This document shows, piece after piece, positions 1 to 7,912 of a stretch of DNA of 20,716 bases. Origin of the DNA: an uncultured Desulfobulbaceae bacterium (GTDB lineage: Bacteria > Desulfobacterota > Desulfobulbia > Desulfobulbales > BM004). The position numbers were made by a program, and so were the translations under genes. The stretch spans positions 1 through 20,716 of the forward strand of contig CAMYJP010000052.1 in the NCBI GenBank assembly GCA_947258675.1, read 5' to 3'. How positions within the stretch are numbered: position 1 is the first letter of the stretch; each line of letters starts with the position of its first letter. The notes under the pieces were generated by a model. That model had not been told where the DNA came from and did no database searches. It worked only from the letters and a program-made list of their open reading frames with translations.

Positions 1-155
1 CATCGGCCTTGACCAAGCGAAGCACGGACAAGATCCAGGTTTTGAACATCCTGGTCTGAATCATACAGAGCCGTATTAGTTTCTGTTTCTATTTCGCCGC
101 TATTAACTGCTGACAGCAGTTCGGCAATTTCTTCTTTAGTAAGGATGCGTTCCAA
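1..155 (-). CDS. fliM: Flagellar motor switch protein FliM, N-terminal fragment (cut by window edge)
   Basis: Only the first 51 codons lie in the window; the gene continues beyond position 1. The start is TTG at 155-153. An AGGTGG ribosome binding site overlaps the fliL stop codon and ends four bases before the TTG, and no in-frame ATG or GTG lies between the upstream stop and this codon. The peptide begins MERILTKEEIAELLSAV, which matches the conserved N-terminal FliM peptide (EIDALL-type). In the family this peptide binds phosphorylated CheY and couples chemotaxis to the C-ring switch. The CheC-like middle domain and SpoA domain are outside the window. fliM directly follows fliL, as in many flagellar operons, and is probably translationally coupled to it. 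Identity rests on this short peptide plus synteny. Confidence 0.85.
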   Translation of the reverse strand, partial: MERILTKEEIAELLSAVNSGEIETETNTALYDSDQDVQNLDLVRASLGQGR

Positions 156-159
156 GAGA

Positions 160-165
160 CCACCT
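160..165 (-). promoter_or_regulatory. Ribosome binding site that fixes the TTG start of fliM
   Basis: On the minus strand AGGTGG lies four bases upstream of the TTG codon of fliM and overlaps the last bases of fliL. It supports the TTG start, because the fliM frame has no other plausible start codon nearby. Confidence 0.65.
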
Positions 166-706
166 ATTGGATTACAAAATTAGTGAAGTAAATGTGTTTG
201 ACTTTTCCAGTTTCCAAAAGCGTGTTCAAATGTCCAATAAGTTCCGCCCGGAGTTGCATTTTCCCCTGCATATCACGCAATTCTCCAAAAGTTTTGTTGC
301 CGGTTAGTAGCAGTATGGCATCGCGCACCTGCGCTGTCCTGTTATGAATTTCCGTCATGGTTTCTTCTGAATCAACTTCCAGGGTCATAGTAGCCTTCAG
401 GTAACGGTTATTGTCTTTGTCCAGAAGATTGATAAGGAATTCATTAATAGGCACCATTGGGCCAGGTGGTTCCACCTTGTTCGGCACAGACACTGTTTCT
501 TCAATCACTCCCTCGGTCTCGGCAGTACTCGCCTCCGCAGTGTTTGCTGAGGATTTGGTTCCGAGATAATATGCGCCAGCACCGACTCCAATCATCAGTA
601 ACATGGCGATAACCGCGAAAACAACCAGCATCATATTGCCTTTGAGAAAGCCGTCTTTCTTAGGTTCATTTTCCGTGTCTTTTTCTTTTTTTTCTTTATC
701 AGCCAT
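164..706 (-). CDS. fliL: Flagellar basal body-associated protein FliL
   Basis: This 180-residue protein has a short charged cytoplasmic N-terminus (residues 1-22, rich in Lys and Glu), one membrane segment at about 24-48 and a periplasmic FliL domain at about 85-180. FliL is a single-pass inner-membrane protein that surrounds or supports the MotAB stator and stabilises torque generation. The periplasmic part contains the family's typical pattern: a PINEFLINLLD-like strand, a YLKATMTLEV strand, a helix with VRDAILLLT, and a hydrophobic end. It sits between motB and fliM, so a stator-related role fits. The gap to motB is 82 bp with no evident terminator. The ribosome binding site is modest (GGTG about nine bases upstream of ATG). 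The length is normal and the gene looks intact. Confidence 0.95.
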   Translation of the reverse strand: MADKEKKEKDTENEPKKDGFLKGNMMLVVFAVIAMLLMIGVGAGAYYLGTKSSANTAEASTAETEGVIEETVSVPNKVEPPGPMVPINEFLINLLDKDNNRYLKATMTLEVDSEETMTEIHNRTAQVRDAILLLTGNKTFGELRDMQGKMQLRAELIGHLNTLLETGKVKHIYFTNFVIQ

Positions 707-788
707 TGTTTTTCACCGCTTTTATTTTTTCAATGTTGGTTCATGTGATTACACTTCCAGCTATTAAATCCATAAATCGTATTTGTTT

Positions 789-1520
789 TTAAAAAGGCAA
801 TTGATTCCGAGCATCTATGAGATAAGGCAACTCCTCTGTATACGAGCCAATACTCTCGAGCACAAATTCAACCCTTCTATTTAGAGCCATATCGCCAGGC
901 GAATCGTTTGGTGCAATGGGATGTTGAGATCCATAGCCAACAGCTGAAACACGATCTAAAGGAAGGAGGTTTTCCTTTGTGAAAAATTTTATTGTTGAAA
1001 CAGCCCTGGCGACAGATATATCCCAGTTCGCATCTTCACTCCCTGAATTATCGGTGTGTCCTTCTGCTCTTATGTGCAGTGGCAGAGGATGAACCAGCTC
1101 AGCCACCTGCCGAAGCAGAGGATAGGCTTCCGGTTTAACTTTGGTCTTGCCTGGTTCAAAAAGAACAATGCTGTTAACTCTCAGCACAACTGCGCCTCGG
1201 TCTACTGCCAGCGTAATGTCCTTATCAATTTTTAAACGATTCAACTGTACCTGTATTCTTTTGTAGACCCGCTGTGCCATATCGTTTTCGACTAATGGAG
1301 CAATATCGATGACATTGGGAGCTATATCCAAACTGTCAGCAGTACCGATAATGCCGAAGGCAGTGCGCATTGAATTTGCTACTTTCAAAAATTTTACCGG
1401 ATCCATATTTGCCATTGAGAGTAATAGTACGAAAAAGGTCAGCAGCAGTGTTACCAGATCGCTGTATGTGACCATCCAGGCTGGTGCACCACCTGATGCT
1501 TTTTTTGCTTTTTTTTTCAT
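789..1520 (-). CDS. motB: Flagellar stator protein MotB
   Basis: The 243-residue protein has a lysine-rich N-terminus, one membrane helix at about 16-36 and a C-terminal OmpA-like peptidoglycan-binding domain at about 108-222. Asp21 in the YSDLVTLLLTFF segment is the proton- or ion-carrying residue essential in the MotB/PomB family. The OmpA-like part shows GHTDN at 154-158, a following Ser-Arg helix, and NRRVEF at 214-219, the residues that grip peptidoglycan. MotB pairs with MotA as the stator and anchors it to the wall. It starts 29 bp after the motA stop, so the two are co-transcribed. MotB itself appears complete and functional, although its partner gene next door is broken. Confidence 0.95.
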   Translation of the reverse strand: MKKKAKKASGGAPAWMVTYSDLVTLLLTFFVLLLSMANMDPVKFLKVANSMRTAFGIIGTADSLDIAPNVIDIAPLVENDMAQRVYKRIQVQLNRLKIDKDITLAVDRGAVVLRVNSIVLFEPGKTKVKPEAYPLLRQVAELVHPLPLHIRAEGHTDNSGSEDANWDISVARAVSTIKFFTKENLLPLDRVSAVGYGSQHPIAPNDSPGDMALNRRVEFVLESIGSYTEELPYLIDARNQLPF

Positions 1521-1549
1521 CTCAGTCTTGGAAGCGTAACTGCCTGTTA

Positions 1550-2205
1550 TTATTTGTCGTAAATGCTTTTTCGCATGCTGGGCGCTATAAAAGCGTGGAG
1601 CCTCTGTTCCATGAGCCTTGGATTCTCACCAGCCATAATGGAATCCATCCCTTCGGTAACAAGTGTTTTACGAAGAACCTCTGTTTGGGAGCGGAGTTTC
1701 AGCTTGCCAGCAACAGGAGTACACATGACATTGGCAATTACAGCACCGTAAAATGTGGTCAAAAGAGCAATAGCCATTGCCGGGCCGATTGCTGCCGGAT
1801 CTTCCATGGTTTGCAGCATCTGCACAAGTCCGCTTTAAGTGATTCGGGTTCCTGGCCGTCAACTGCCATCTGAATACCTTTCATCAGGAAGTCGTCTTTG
1901 ATTTCACTCAATACAGATTGAAGTGAAAGAATGCCTTCTTTTCTTGCCTTGGTGGCAAATTCAATTAACTGGTTTATTGACTCAGAGTGTGTAGTCTCTT
2001 TGTGCAGAAAAGCTTTCTTTAAGATTGCAAAAGCACCGAACACCTGACTGAAAGGATAGGTAGTCAGGATGGCACCGAAAGTACCTCCAACAACAATAAG
2101 GACGCCAGGAACATTGACGAATAATAAAAGGGAACCACCGGTAAGAATAGCCATGAGCATGAGGCCAAATGCGATGATAATCCCAAGAATAGTGGATAAA
2201 TCCAC
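1550..2205 (-). pseudogene. motA: Flagellar stator protein MotA, broken by an internal deletion with frameshift
   Basis: The reading frame begins as a normal PomA-type MotA (MDLSTILGIIIAFGLMLMAI, TM1; TM2 at about 32-52; then the cytoplasmic loop). It is native to about residue 124 (DGQEPESLK), then runs 24 foreign residues to a stop at 1759. The MotA reading resumes in another frame at about 1837 (GLVQMLQTMEDPAAIGPAM, TM3/TM4) and continues to a stop at 1550. The two halves do not meet. The family segment between them, the end of the cytoplasmic loop and the first half of TM3 with its conserved FPAxGMIGT-like proline motif, is absent: about 37-39 residues. The locus is 656 bp against about 770 bp expected, so the lost length leaves a +1 shift. 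A ribosome binding site (GGAGG) precedes the start. Either the gene is truly inactivated or the assembly is wrong here. Confidence 0.85.
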
Positions 2206-2269
2206 GATATGTTACCTCCGGCAAAATTAAAGCAATTATTGTAAATTTGAATCCAACGCCTTGTGACTA

Positions 2270-2284
2270 GCAAATTAAATGCCA
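2270..2284 (-). promoter_or_regulatory. Sigma-54 (RpoN) type -24/-12 promoter for motA-motB-fliL-fliM
   Basis: On the minus strand the sequence reads TGGCATTTAATTTGC. It has the GG and GC elements at the correct spacing of the TGGCAC-N5-TTGC consensus, with one transition in the -24 block. Transcription would start near 2258, about 50 bases before motA. It lies just downstream of the flgE terminator, so the stator unit can be transcribed independently. Sigma-54 control of flagellar genes is well known in many Gram-negative bacteria; its use here is inferred from the motif. Confidence 0.65.
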
Positions 2285-2396
2285 TTGGCCTATATTTTGA
2301 GATATCTTTCTCTAACAGACTGGTATTAATGGGAAAAGTGTGAAAGTGGGGAGGGGTGTAAACTGAATAGTTGCATGTTGAACGTATCTACGGACA

Positions 2397-2433
2397 AAAT
2401 AATGGCCGCCCTGGAAGGGGACGGCCATTATTG
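2397..2433 (-). terminator. Rho-independent terminator after flgE
   Basis: A perfect 11-bp inverted repeat (2398-2408 with 2422-2432, core GGCCG/CGGCC) encloses a 13-base loop. Read on the minus strand, the stem is followed by ATTTTG. It lies 20 bp after the flgE stop codon and is the only clear intrinsic terminator seen in the minus-strand block. Confidence 0.8.
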
Positions 2434-2453
2434 GTCAGTATTTTGACTTTTTA

Positions 2454-4370
2454 TTATCGTTTCAAGTTAATCAGTTCATTCAACATTTCATCAGTGGTAG
2501 TGATGATTTTAGAGTTTGCCTGGAATCCCCTTTGAATAGTAATCATTTTTACAAATTCCTGGGCAAGGTCGACATTAGACTGTTCAAGTGAATTTGTAAA
2601 AAGCTTGCCAACTCCGGAACCAACGGTACCAATAACTGCTGGCCCTGATTCATTGGTAGCCGCCCACATGTTGCTGCCTTTTTTGATAAGACCACTGGGA
2701 TTATTGAAACTGGACAATGCCAGCTGTGCCAGAGCCCGTGGCTCGCCGTTAGAGTATTTGCCGTAGATCAGTCCATTGCTGTCGATATCAAGGCCGACCA
2801 GAGTGCCCGCAGCATAGCCGTCCTGACTTTGTGAGTTGACGACAAAGTCACTGGCATATTGCGTTGTATTCATTTCAAATACAACTTGTTGCGTCTGGTC
2901 AGCGCCATTTGCCCAGGACAGAGCAGCAGGACTGGTTGTAAGGTCGACCGGTGTTGTCAAAGTCCCGGTTGTATCAAAAGTCATGGTGGTATTGCCCACC
3001 TGAACAAAAGTGCCGGCAGTACCGCCGTCCAATTCTCCGGAGTCAATCAGGGTATATACATCCCACTGCCTTGGATAAACGTCAGGATCGCGTCTGACAA
3101 AGTAGTTGGTTATTAAATGAGTGTCGCCGAAAGAGTCAAAAACCCTGATTGAGGTAGCATAGTTTGATGTGGCGGTCGGATTAGTTATATCAAAGTATGG
3201 ATCACTGCCTGATGTTGCGGCTGTGATCGTCATACCATGGGTTGCTCCTGTAAGACCGGTTCCAATAGCAAGTTCCCCTTGTTTGCTGATACTGACACCA
3301 CCTATGGCCGTGCGGGCTGCAGCGGCGCCATTAAGGTTGAATCCGACCAGCAGGGCCTCGGCAAACGGGCTGTTGCCTGCTGTGTTGTCGTCGGTCTGGA
3401 TTTGGATATTTTCACCGTTAACTGCGGTAAGCACCAGAGAACCGGAGCTTACATCGGCTGTAACCCCTGTAGTTGCTGCATTCTGGTCGATAAGTGTTTC
3501 AAGGTCCGAAGCTGGTGTTGCAGTTCTTAACGCACCAGTGATATTTACTCCATTTATCACCAGTTCACCGGCAGCCAGTGTTTGGTCGGCTGCAAGGCTT
3601 ATGACTCCAAGGTTGAGGCTCGGAGCGACAACAGTTGCATTAACACCGATCGACGCGTTGTTAATCCCAGTGGCCACATTTCTTGCCGAACCTTGCTGAT
3701 GAGTCCCACCCCCTCCAATGGTTATGTTGGAACCTTCAATAGCTAACACAGTACTGGGATTTGTCAATGATGTTGCAAGAGCATTGATGGTCGTACCTGT
3801 CCCGGTTGATGTACCTGCAACTGCATTGGTAGTGATATAAGGAGATTTCGAGTTAAGGTTAGTAGAGAGGACGACATTTTCCGAGGCATTTGCCGGAGTA
3901 TAGCCGCTGGTAGCTGTTGCCACTGCAATATCGATTACGTCACCAACCGGCTGGCTAGTAACTGAATCGAGTGCATATCCCTGAACATAATATCCTTCCG
4001 GGTTGACAAGGTTACCGCTCTCGTCAAACCGAAATGATCCCGCCCTGCTGTATTGAATTTCCTGGCCGGTAGTTTCACGCAGCATGAAAAAACCGCTGCC
4101 TTCAATAGCCAGATCGGTATTGGATTCGGTGCTTTCAAAGGTTCCTTGTGAAAAGATATTATCCACTACAGATAGACCGACACCGCGGCCAACCTGTGAT
4201 TCACCGCCGGAACCTGAAATCGCGCTGGAGAGCAGGTCTGAAAAAATCGTTCGGGAAGTTTTAAATCCAATGGTATTGGTATTGGCAATATTATTGCCGA
4301 TAACGGACATAGCGTTGCCGTTGGTCGCAAGGCCGCTGATGCCGCTGTAAAGCGAACTTTGAATGGTCAT
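2454..4370 (-). CDS. flgE: Flagellar hook protein FlgE, enlarged
   Basis: This 638-residue protein is the hook subunit. The N-terminal rod/hook signature is clear (LYSGISGL, then NNIANTNTIGFK at about 26-37). So is the FlgE-type C-terminal segment ending SLEQSNVDLAQEFVKMITIQ and then QANSKIITT, which forms the D0 coiled-coil core. The protein is well above the roughly 400 residues of the enterobacterial FlgE. The extra length lies in the surface domains, roughly residues 185-385. Within this part, about 266-326 resembles a flagellin/hook IN motif (ELVINGVNI followed by GVTADVSSGSLVLTAVNGENI). A strong AGGAGG site lies six bases before ATG. It is the last gene of the long operon and is preceded by potential mRNA hairpins, consistent with a highly expressed structural protein. 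Confidence 0.95.
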   Translation of the reverse strand: MTIQSSLYSGISGLATNGNAMSVIGNNIANTNTIGFKTSRTIFSDLLSSAISGSGGESQVGRGVGLSVVDNIFSQGTFESTESNTDLAIEGSGFFMLRETTGQEIQYSRAGSFRFDESGNLVNPEGYYVQGYALDSVTSQPVGDVIDIAVATATSGYTPANASENVVLSTNLNSKSPYITTNAVAGTSTGTGTTINALATSLTNPSTVLAIEGSNITIGGGGTHQQGSARNVATGINNASIGVNATVVAPSLNLGVISLAADQTLAAGELVINGVNITGALRTATPASDLETLIDQNAATTGVTADVSSGSLVLTAVNGENIQIQTDDNTAGNSPFAEALLVGFNLNGAAAARTAIGGVSISKQGELAIGTGLTGATHGMTITAATSGSDPYFDITNPTATSNYATSIRVFDSFGDTHLITNYFVRRDPDVYPRQWDVYTLIDSGELDGGTAGTFVQVGNTTMTFDTTGTLTTPVDLTTSPAALSWANGADQTQQVVFEMNTTQYASDFVVNSQSQDGYAAGTLVGLDIDSNGLIYGKYSNGEPRALAQLALSSFNNPSGLIKKGSNMWAATNESGPAVIGTVGSGVGKLFTNSLEQSNVDLAQEFVKMITIQRGFQANSKIITTTDEMLNELINLKR

Positions 4371-4388
4371 TATTATCCTCCTTGAGAT

Positions 4389-4440
4389 GGCTGCTTCAAT
4401 CGGTCAGCAGCCAATGGACCTCCTCCGAGAGGACCGGTCC
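4389..4440 (-). other. Intercistronic mRNA hairpins upstream of flgE
   Basis: The 75-bp gap before flgE holds two inverted repeats. GGCTGCT/AGCAGCC (4389-4395 with 4406-4412) forms a 7-bp stem with a 10-base loop. GGACC/GGTCC (4416-4420 with 4436-4440) has an inner TCCT/AGGA pairing. There is no T-run on the minus strand, so these are not classic terminators. They could stabilise or process the mRNA ahead of flgE. The role is inferred. Confidence 0.4.
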
Positions 4441-4445
4441 TTTTA

Positions 4446-4838
4446 TTAGGCGATTACAGCACTGTCAATGTTGGTGAAAACATTGCCGGCTAAGTTGTTT
4501 TTATCAACAACAGTAACCACCGTATTGTTTTTTACGCTTACCACTAACGCTGTACTGTTCACGAGAACCAGAGAATCTCTGGCACCTTTTTTATTGGCAA
4601 GTTCAACTGCTTTATTGAGTCTGGTCAATTCCTCACGGTTCAGTTCAATTCCCCGGCTTTCCATCCTGTCTTCCGCGTGTTTGGAGAACTTAACTTTACT
4701 CGCAGGTTGCAGTTTCTCTGTCAGAATTTGATCAAAAGAAACTTTCTGTGTTTGACCTCTTCCCACTTTGCCGGTTGGCGTTTGCTTTCCGGTCGTCGGT
4801 TGAATAGGTTGTGGTATTATAACTAGTTTATCTGGCAT
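4446..4838 (-). CDS. Conserved flagellar operon protein (TIGR02530 type)
   Basis: This 130-residue soluble protein has no signal peptide or membrane segment. The N-terminal 45 residues are polar and proline/threonine rich. The C-terminal part contains FSKHAEDRMESRGI (about 51-64), a Lys/Glu helix with LTRLNKAVELANKKGARDSLVLV, and a hydrophobic stretch with NNTVVTVVD. This is the pattern of the small conserved protein commonly encoded between flgD and flgE in many bacterial flagellar operons (TIGR02530, flagellar operon protein), whose molecular function is poorly defined. Here it sits exactly between flgD (2 bp gap) and flgE, so a role in hook assembly or export is likely by context. The family assignment is from memory of the motif and position. 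Confidence 0.85.
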   Translation of the reverse strand: MPDKLVIIPQPIQPTTGKQTPTGKVGRGQTQKVSFDQILTEKLQPASKVKFSKHAEDRMESRGIELNREELTRLNKAVELANKKGARDSLVLVNSTALVVSVKNNTVVTVVDKNNLAGNVFTNIDSAVIA

Positions 4839-4840
4839 GA

Positions 4841-5506
4841 TTATAAGTACCTGACACTTTTAATAGTATCCAAAGGGAATTCACCGGTGTTGGTGATCAG
4901 CATGTTCCCCTGTTCGTCAAGGTCTATGCCTGTCACAACTCCACCGATAAGAGGAGAGACCGCAACCGGTTCGTCTTTGCCACGTAATGCACTGACTACG
5001 AGTTTATAGTCACCTGGCGGAGCTACCTGGCCGTTGTCGTCAAGACTATCCCACTGAAGGAAATGTTCTCCTGGTCCAACACTATCGGCTGAGAGTGAGG
5101 CCACAGTGCGGTTGAATTCATCCCTGACATAGATTTGTATTTCATCAGCGGAGTCTTCCAATTTATAGCCAAGCTTTACAGGTTCACCTTCCTCAAGACG
5201 AAAATCGCTTGATTCCGATACTATCTCTTTACCGAGCATAGAAAGCGCGGATAGCTTTTCAAGTGCTGCATTACCGGAATTCATTTCACCTAGAGTCTCA
5301 TTAACGTTGAATAGCTGTTCAAGCGTGCTGAATTGTGCAAGTTGACCAGTAAATTCTGTTGGATCCGATGGATTAAGAGGATCCTGATGTTCTAACTGGG
5401 CAACCAGCAATCGCAGGAAATCTTCTTTTCCTAAGGCGCCACCGAAGGTTTTCGGTTCCGTCGTTGGTGGACTCTGATTTTGTAATATTTCAGAAATACT
5501 CGACAT
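4841..5506 (-). CDS. flgD: Flagellar hook cap/assembly protein FlgD
   Basis: The 221-residue protein is the hook scaffolding cap that guides FlgE polymerisation. Its N-terminal domain has the conserved GKEDFLRLLVAQLEHQDPLNP region (about 26-46) and then EFTGQLAQFSTLEQL. The C-terminal part (about 100-220) looks like the FlgD Tudor/FLN-like Ig module, with GEHFLQWDSLDDNGQVAPPGDY typical of that fold. There is no cleavable signal peptide, as expected for a protein exported by the flagellar type III system. It lies 23 bp after fliK. The AGGAGG site is about 12 bases before the ATG, which is longer than usual; no closer in-frame start was seen. The gene is intact and of normal length. Confidence 0.95.
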   Translation of the reverse strand: MSSISEILQNQSPPTTEPKTFGGALGKEDFLRLLVAQLEHQDPLNPSDPTEFTGQLAQFSTLEQLFNVNETLGEMNSGNAALEKLSALSMLGKEIVSESSDFRLEEGEPVKLGYKLEDSADEIQIYVRDEFNRTVASLSADSVGPGEHFLQWDSLDDNGQVAPPGDYKLVVSALRGKDEPVAVSPLIGGVVTGIDLDEQGNMLITNTGEFPLDTIKSVRYL

Positions 5507-5529
5507 TATGTAGATTCACCTCCTTTACA

Positions 5530-7365
5530 TTAAATTCTCAGGCTTATACCATTTTCTGTGCTAGTACTTCTAGCTATCGCATCATTCGAACTGGTCTCCA
5601 GTTTTTTGTCCATCCTCACCGGGTTCGATGCCTTTATGTTGGCTTGACCGTTACGGTGCTCTTGGAAGAGCCCATGGTCGGTGCTGCGATCAGAATCGAT
5701 ACTTACCTGAATTTCGTCAAGTTTGAGTCCTTGTTGATCAAATCCATCACGAAGCCTTGAAATATATTTTTCGAGAACTTCCTGAACTTGGATGGATTGG
5801 GTTTGAATATGAGCTTTAACGACATCCTTGTCTACTGTCAGATCCATTTTTAGACGGCCGAGTTCTTCCGGATGCATTTTGATTGTAATGCTGTTTGCGC
5901 CGTTGTGAGAGCGTATCGATACATGTTCGATAACATGATCCACAATTTTGCTTTCAGATACAAATGCACCGGATGGCAGCCTAATGGCGGCAGTGTCTTG
6001 TGTATTGGTTGTTGGTTGTGGAATAGTACTTTGAGAAAGTGCTACCCCTGATGTTACAATTTCACCTGTTTCAGCAGTTGCCATATTGCTGGAAAAGGAA
6101 GGAACGATGTTCGGTTTTGCAGATTGAGGATTGTTGCCAGAACTTTCAAAATTACTTCCCGACGAGTCTTTGCCGGCAAACGAAAGAACTGTTTCCTGGT
6201 TTTTTGCTTCTTGCCCGGCAATGAAAGTGTTCCGTGGATTATCACCGTTAACACTGGCGTTACGCAGTTTTAACGGAACAATATCCGGAAGCGCTTCCGA
6301 TTGTGCCTTGGCAGGTTTCAAGAGTAAATCTGCAAAGCGAGGATCGATAGGATCAGAAACTTGAGCACTGGCTTTGGCCGGTAATGAATTTGCTTCAGTG
6401 GCAGCTAAATGCTCCGGTTTATTGAGACGCAGATCCTCCGAACGAAGTGGACTATTCATTTTCTGAACAGAAGAAGAGACCTCATCTGCAATTATTTGTC
6501 CGGCCAGACTGTCTGGCTGGAATACTGTAGGGTCCATCTTGTTCTGTGCTTTCAGTTGAATTGTCTCTGCATTTTCCGGCTGTAATCCCAGCAGTTGATC
6601 ACCAACAGTTTGTGATATTCTTCTCTGCTGTGTTTCACCGGCTTCCCTTCGGATTAATGGTTCCAAATCTTTCAGCGAGATTGTTTCACTGAAGTGATTC
6701 TGAAGCACATGGGCTTGTTCCTGCATTTTAGCGGTTTCAACTGGTGGAAAGAGGATATCCGATTTTGCCATTTGATCATCAGTAAGAATATTTTCGGTTA
6801 TCCCTGATTTTCCAGATTCGACATTACCGGATAATGGTAGATCATTGCCTTTTAATTCAGCAACAGTGTGGTCCACCTCTCCCGGTATTATATCAACCAA
6901 AACCTTATCTGCTAAATATTGCAGAATATCCTGTTTCAGGATCTGCGGGACATCATCAGCCATGAATTTGCGAACACCTTCCGGAATATGCTGCTCAACC
7001 TCTGCTACCAAATTTGTTACCAATGGATCAATGTTGAAATGTTCGTCAACAAAATTGATAATATCTTTGGTGGGAAATTGAGCACTGAGAGTTTGATCTG
7101 TTTGTGGTAAAGCAGAAGTCTCTCTATCAAATCGGGATTCTTCAGTGCTCTGATGATTGTCCATGTGCGCTTGAATTGATGGTTCCTTATCTGTGGAAAG
7201 TTTTTCCTTTTCCATTGGTTCAATTGTTGATTCCTTGTCGGGCGAAGAATTTGAGCTACTGAAAAACGCCAACAGGGAATCCATTGATTCCTTTGTTTCA
7301 TTTGATTTTGGATTTTCTGCTGATACAGGTAACATTCCTTGCGGACTTATAGGTTGCATCTGCAT
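5530..7365 (-). CDS. fliK: Flagellar hook-length control protein FliK
   Basis: The 611-residue protein is the molecular ruler that sets hook length and triggers the export switch at FlhB. The first 450 residues are hydrophilic, rich in Ser, Glu, Gln and Asn, and poorly conserved, as is normal for the ruler part. The C-terminal Flg_hook domain lies at about 475-560, with MHPEELGRLKMDLTV at about 497-511 followed by helices containing VQEVLEKYISRLRDGFDQQGL. It is larger than the roughly 405 residues of the Salmonella protein, which agrees with a different ruler length. AAGGA lies seven bases before the ATG. It lies between the MotE-like gene and flgD. Recognition rests on the C-terminal domain and gene order. 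Confidence 0.93.
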   Translation of the reverse strand: MQMQPISPQGMLPVSAENPKSNETKESMDSLLAFFSSSNSSPDKESTIEPMEKEKLSTDKEPSIQAHMDNHQSTEESRFDRETSALPQTDQTLSAQFPTKDIINFVDEHFNIDPLVTNLVAEVEQHIPEGVRKFMADDVPQILKQDILQYLADKVLVDIIPGEVDHTVAELKGNDLPLSGNVESGKSGITENILTDDQMAKSDILFPPVETAKMQEQAHVLQNHFSETISLKDLEPLIRREAGETQQRRISQTVGDQLLGLQPENAETIQLKAQNKMDPTVFQPDSLAGQIIADEVSSSVQKMNSPLRSEDLRLNKPEHLAATEANSLPAKASAQVSDPIDPRFADLLLKPAKAQSEALPDIVPLKLRNASVNGDNPRNTFIAGQEAKNQETVLSFAGKDSSGSNFESSGNNPQSAKPNIVPSFSSNMATAETGEIVTSGVALSQSTIPQPTTNTQDTAAIRLPSGAFVSESKIVDHVIEHVSIRSHNGANSITIKMHPEELGRLKMDLTVDKDVVKAHIQTQSIQVQEVLEKYISRLRDGFDQQGLKLDEIQVSIDSDRSTDHGLFQEHRNGQANIKASNPVRMDKKLETSSNDAIARSTSTENGISLRI

Positions 7366-7402
7366 GGTTAATTCCTTGTTTTCTCCTTAACTAATTTAAG
7401 GG

Positions 7403-7909
7403 TTAGTTACCTGTAATTTTTGAAAAAGCAATACTGATTTTGGCAGCTTTTTCACCATCCATACTGTTTAAAATTTTTCCTGCGGATTTTTGTTTCATAT
7501 TTCCCAGGATATCCACCGCCAGTTTGGTCTCAAGGGTAATTAAAATTGTGGCGGCTTTCCCTGGGTCCATTTTTTCATACATTTTGCCAAGGCTCCTGAG
7601 CTTGGCATTTTCTATCACCTCCTTTTCTGATAAAAGTTCCTGGGTTTCCTCTCTAAGTTTTTTCAGTTCTTGCAACTTCTTATCGACTTCCGCTTGCAAG
7701 GTCTTTAGTTCCAAGTTTTTAGCTTCCAAAAGTTCCTGTTGTTTCGAAAGGTTAGCCCTTTCCTTTTGCAGTGACATCAGGATTCTTCGTTCTTCCACAG
7801 AACCTGCATTATCTGTTAGAGTCTCTTCAGCGCCAGATGCATGGGGAAAAAAGGATCCTGCAAAAAGGAGTAAAATCAATGCGGCAAAACATCTGAGTAA
7901 ATTTTTCAT
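7403..7909 (-). CDS. MotE-like periplasmic protein (coiled coil plus MgtE-N/FliG-like domain)
   Basis: The 168-residue protein has a signal peptide (hydrophobic 6-20, likely cleavage near Ala27), a long charged coiled coil at about 38-107, and a C-terminal helical domain at about 108-165 (MYEKMDPGKAATILITLETK, then ILGNMKQKSAGKILNSM). The last domain resembles the MotE/MgtE-N fold, which is related to the FliG middle repeats. MotE in Rhizobium is a periplasmic chaperone for the stator-associated protein MotC, and similar proteins are often coded beside fliJ in other phyla. It starts 3 bp after the fliJ stop with a strong AAGGTG site, so it is translationally coupled to fliJ. Its actual partner is unknown; a stator or basal-body role is inferred from position and family. 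Confidence 0.8.
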   Translation of the reverse strand: MKNLLRCFAALILLLFAGSFFPHASGAEETLTDNAGSVEERRILMSLQKERANLSKQQELLEAKNLELKTLQAEVDKKLQELKKLREETQELLSEKEVIENAKLRSLGKMYEKMDPGKAATILITLETKLAVDILGNMKQKSAGKILNSMDGEKAAKISIAFSKITGN

Positions 7910-7912
7910 AAT

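Noticed and set aside
3169..3699. 176-codon plus-strand open frame inside flgE
   Set aside because: It is antisense to a clear flgE frame, has no ribosome site, and its Ala/Val/Pro-rich composition is the complement of the Thr/Gly-rich hook insert.
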